From Chryseobacterium sp. c4a (GTDB lineage Bacteria; Bacteroidota; Bacteroidia; Flavobacteriales; Weeksellaceae), in the NCBI RefSeq assembly GCF_009900745.1, contig NZ_WXVU01000002.1, positions 248,001 through 312,000 on the forward strand: a stretch of 64,000 bases of DNA, read 5' to 3'. The notes under the pieces were generated by a model. It had not been told where the DNA came from. It worked only from the letters and a program-made list of their open reading frames with translations, and made no database searches. Below, one piece after another: positions 63,732 to 64,000 of this stretch. Both the position numbers and the translations under genes were made by a program. The stretch's first letter is position 1, and each line of letters begins with the position of its first letter.

Positions 63732-64000
63732 ATGAAGAAAGTATTTTACCTGAACACCTGCGATACCTGCAGAAAAATTTTAGCACAATTCGATCTTACA
63801 GACTGGGAACTTCGTGAGATTAAAAAGCAACCTATTACTCAAGAAGAATTAGAAGAAATGCATAAACTGGCAAAGTCGTATGAAGCTTTGTTCAGCAAAA
63901 AATCTACTCAGATTAAATTGAGAGGCCTGGATGTAAAATCTTTGGGAGAAAAAGATTTCAAAGAATTGTTACTCGATCACTATACCTTCTTAAAGCGCCC
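63732..64000 (+). CDS. ArsC/Spx family protein, truncated by the window end
   Basis: The first 89 residues of a thioredoxin-fold protein. YLNTCDTCRKILAQFD carries a CxxC motif (Cys10, Cys13) characteristic of Spx/ArsC-like reductases of this family, followed by WELREIKKQPITQEELEEM and a helical region. In arsenate reductases the first Cys is catalytic. The function (arsenate reductase against a Spx-like regulator) cannot be settled because the gene runs off the window. Confidence 0.8.
   Translation, partial: MKKVFYLNTCDTCRKILAQFDLTDWELREIKKQPITQEELEEMHKLAKSYEALFSKKSTQIKLRGLDVKSLGEKDFKELLLDHYTFLKR

Overview
The window looks like chromosomal DNA of a Chryseobacterium-type member of the Flavobacteriia. 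Reasons: AT-rich DNA; a close match to the Chryseobacterium protein-glutaminase; type IX secretion parts (PorT and a C-terminal sorting domain); a 6S-Flavo-like RNA; double-glycine leader peptides; and many Bacteroidetes-type promoters (TAnnTTTG -7 box, TTG about 19 bases upstream). Most of it is ordinary housekeeping and accessory metabolism. No prophage, CRISPR array, defence island, rRNA or tRNA was seen.

Region 1 (1-9822) is a heme-iron acquisition locus. A truncated HmuY-like gene is divergent from a seven-gene operon: TonB receptor, HmuY lipoprotein, ABC binding protein/permease/ATPase, a methyltransferase and an HmuS heme-handling protein. A ChaN-like protein follows. Both divergent promoters carry a near-identical 54-bp double operator that looks like paired Fur boxes. 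Region 2 (9823-16676) holds a double-glycine peptide, an exported peptide-deformylase homologue with an altered metal-ligand motif, a GH19 chitinase, a nitroreductase-ohrR-ohr operon with a recognisable OhrR operator, an SDR enzyme, a small lipoprotein and protein-glutaminase.

Region 3 (16677-25643) is a complete trp operon (trpEGDCF, a REP-flanked Y1 transposase, a GNAT gene, trpBA) followed by lipB. It is headed by a 22-residue leader peptide with three consecutive Trp codons and a rho-independent attenuator. The transposase unit sits between trpF and the GNAT gene, and its terminal repeat supplies the trpF stop codon. Region 4 (25644-37621) has small envelope genes, a lipoprotein cytochrome c, rlmF, lysS, a T9SS-exported protein, cydAB and gyrB. 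Region 5 (37622-53910) has a candidate orphan small RNA, two transglutaminase-like DUF3857 proteins (one lacking the Cys), a lipid kinase, dctA, ggt, a threonine-dehydrogenase-like gene, a degenerate deacetylase, a phosphoesterase, a KAS III homologue, ubiE and porT.

Region 6 (53935-58187) has a coiled-coil gene, zapA, 6S RNA, rny, an MFS transporter and a Cys-rich double-glycine peptide. Region 7 (58186-62127) pairs a YeiH-type exporter and a LysR regulator with a CLC-F fluoride antiporter under a fluoride riboswitch; a 12-copy 7-bp microsatellite lies just upstream of that promoter, and two direct repeats flank the block. The end carries a GLPGLI protein, a thioesterase and a truncated ArsC-like gene.

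The most rewarding signals are regulatory: the trp leader, the fluoride riboswitch with its microsatellite, the duplicated heme operators, the OhrR operator, and the inverted repeat upstream of protein-glutaminase.
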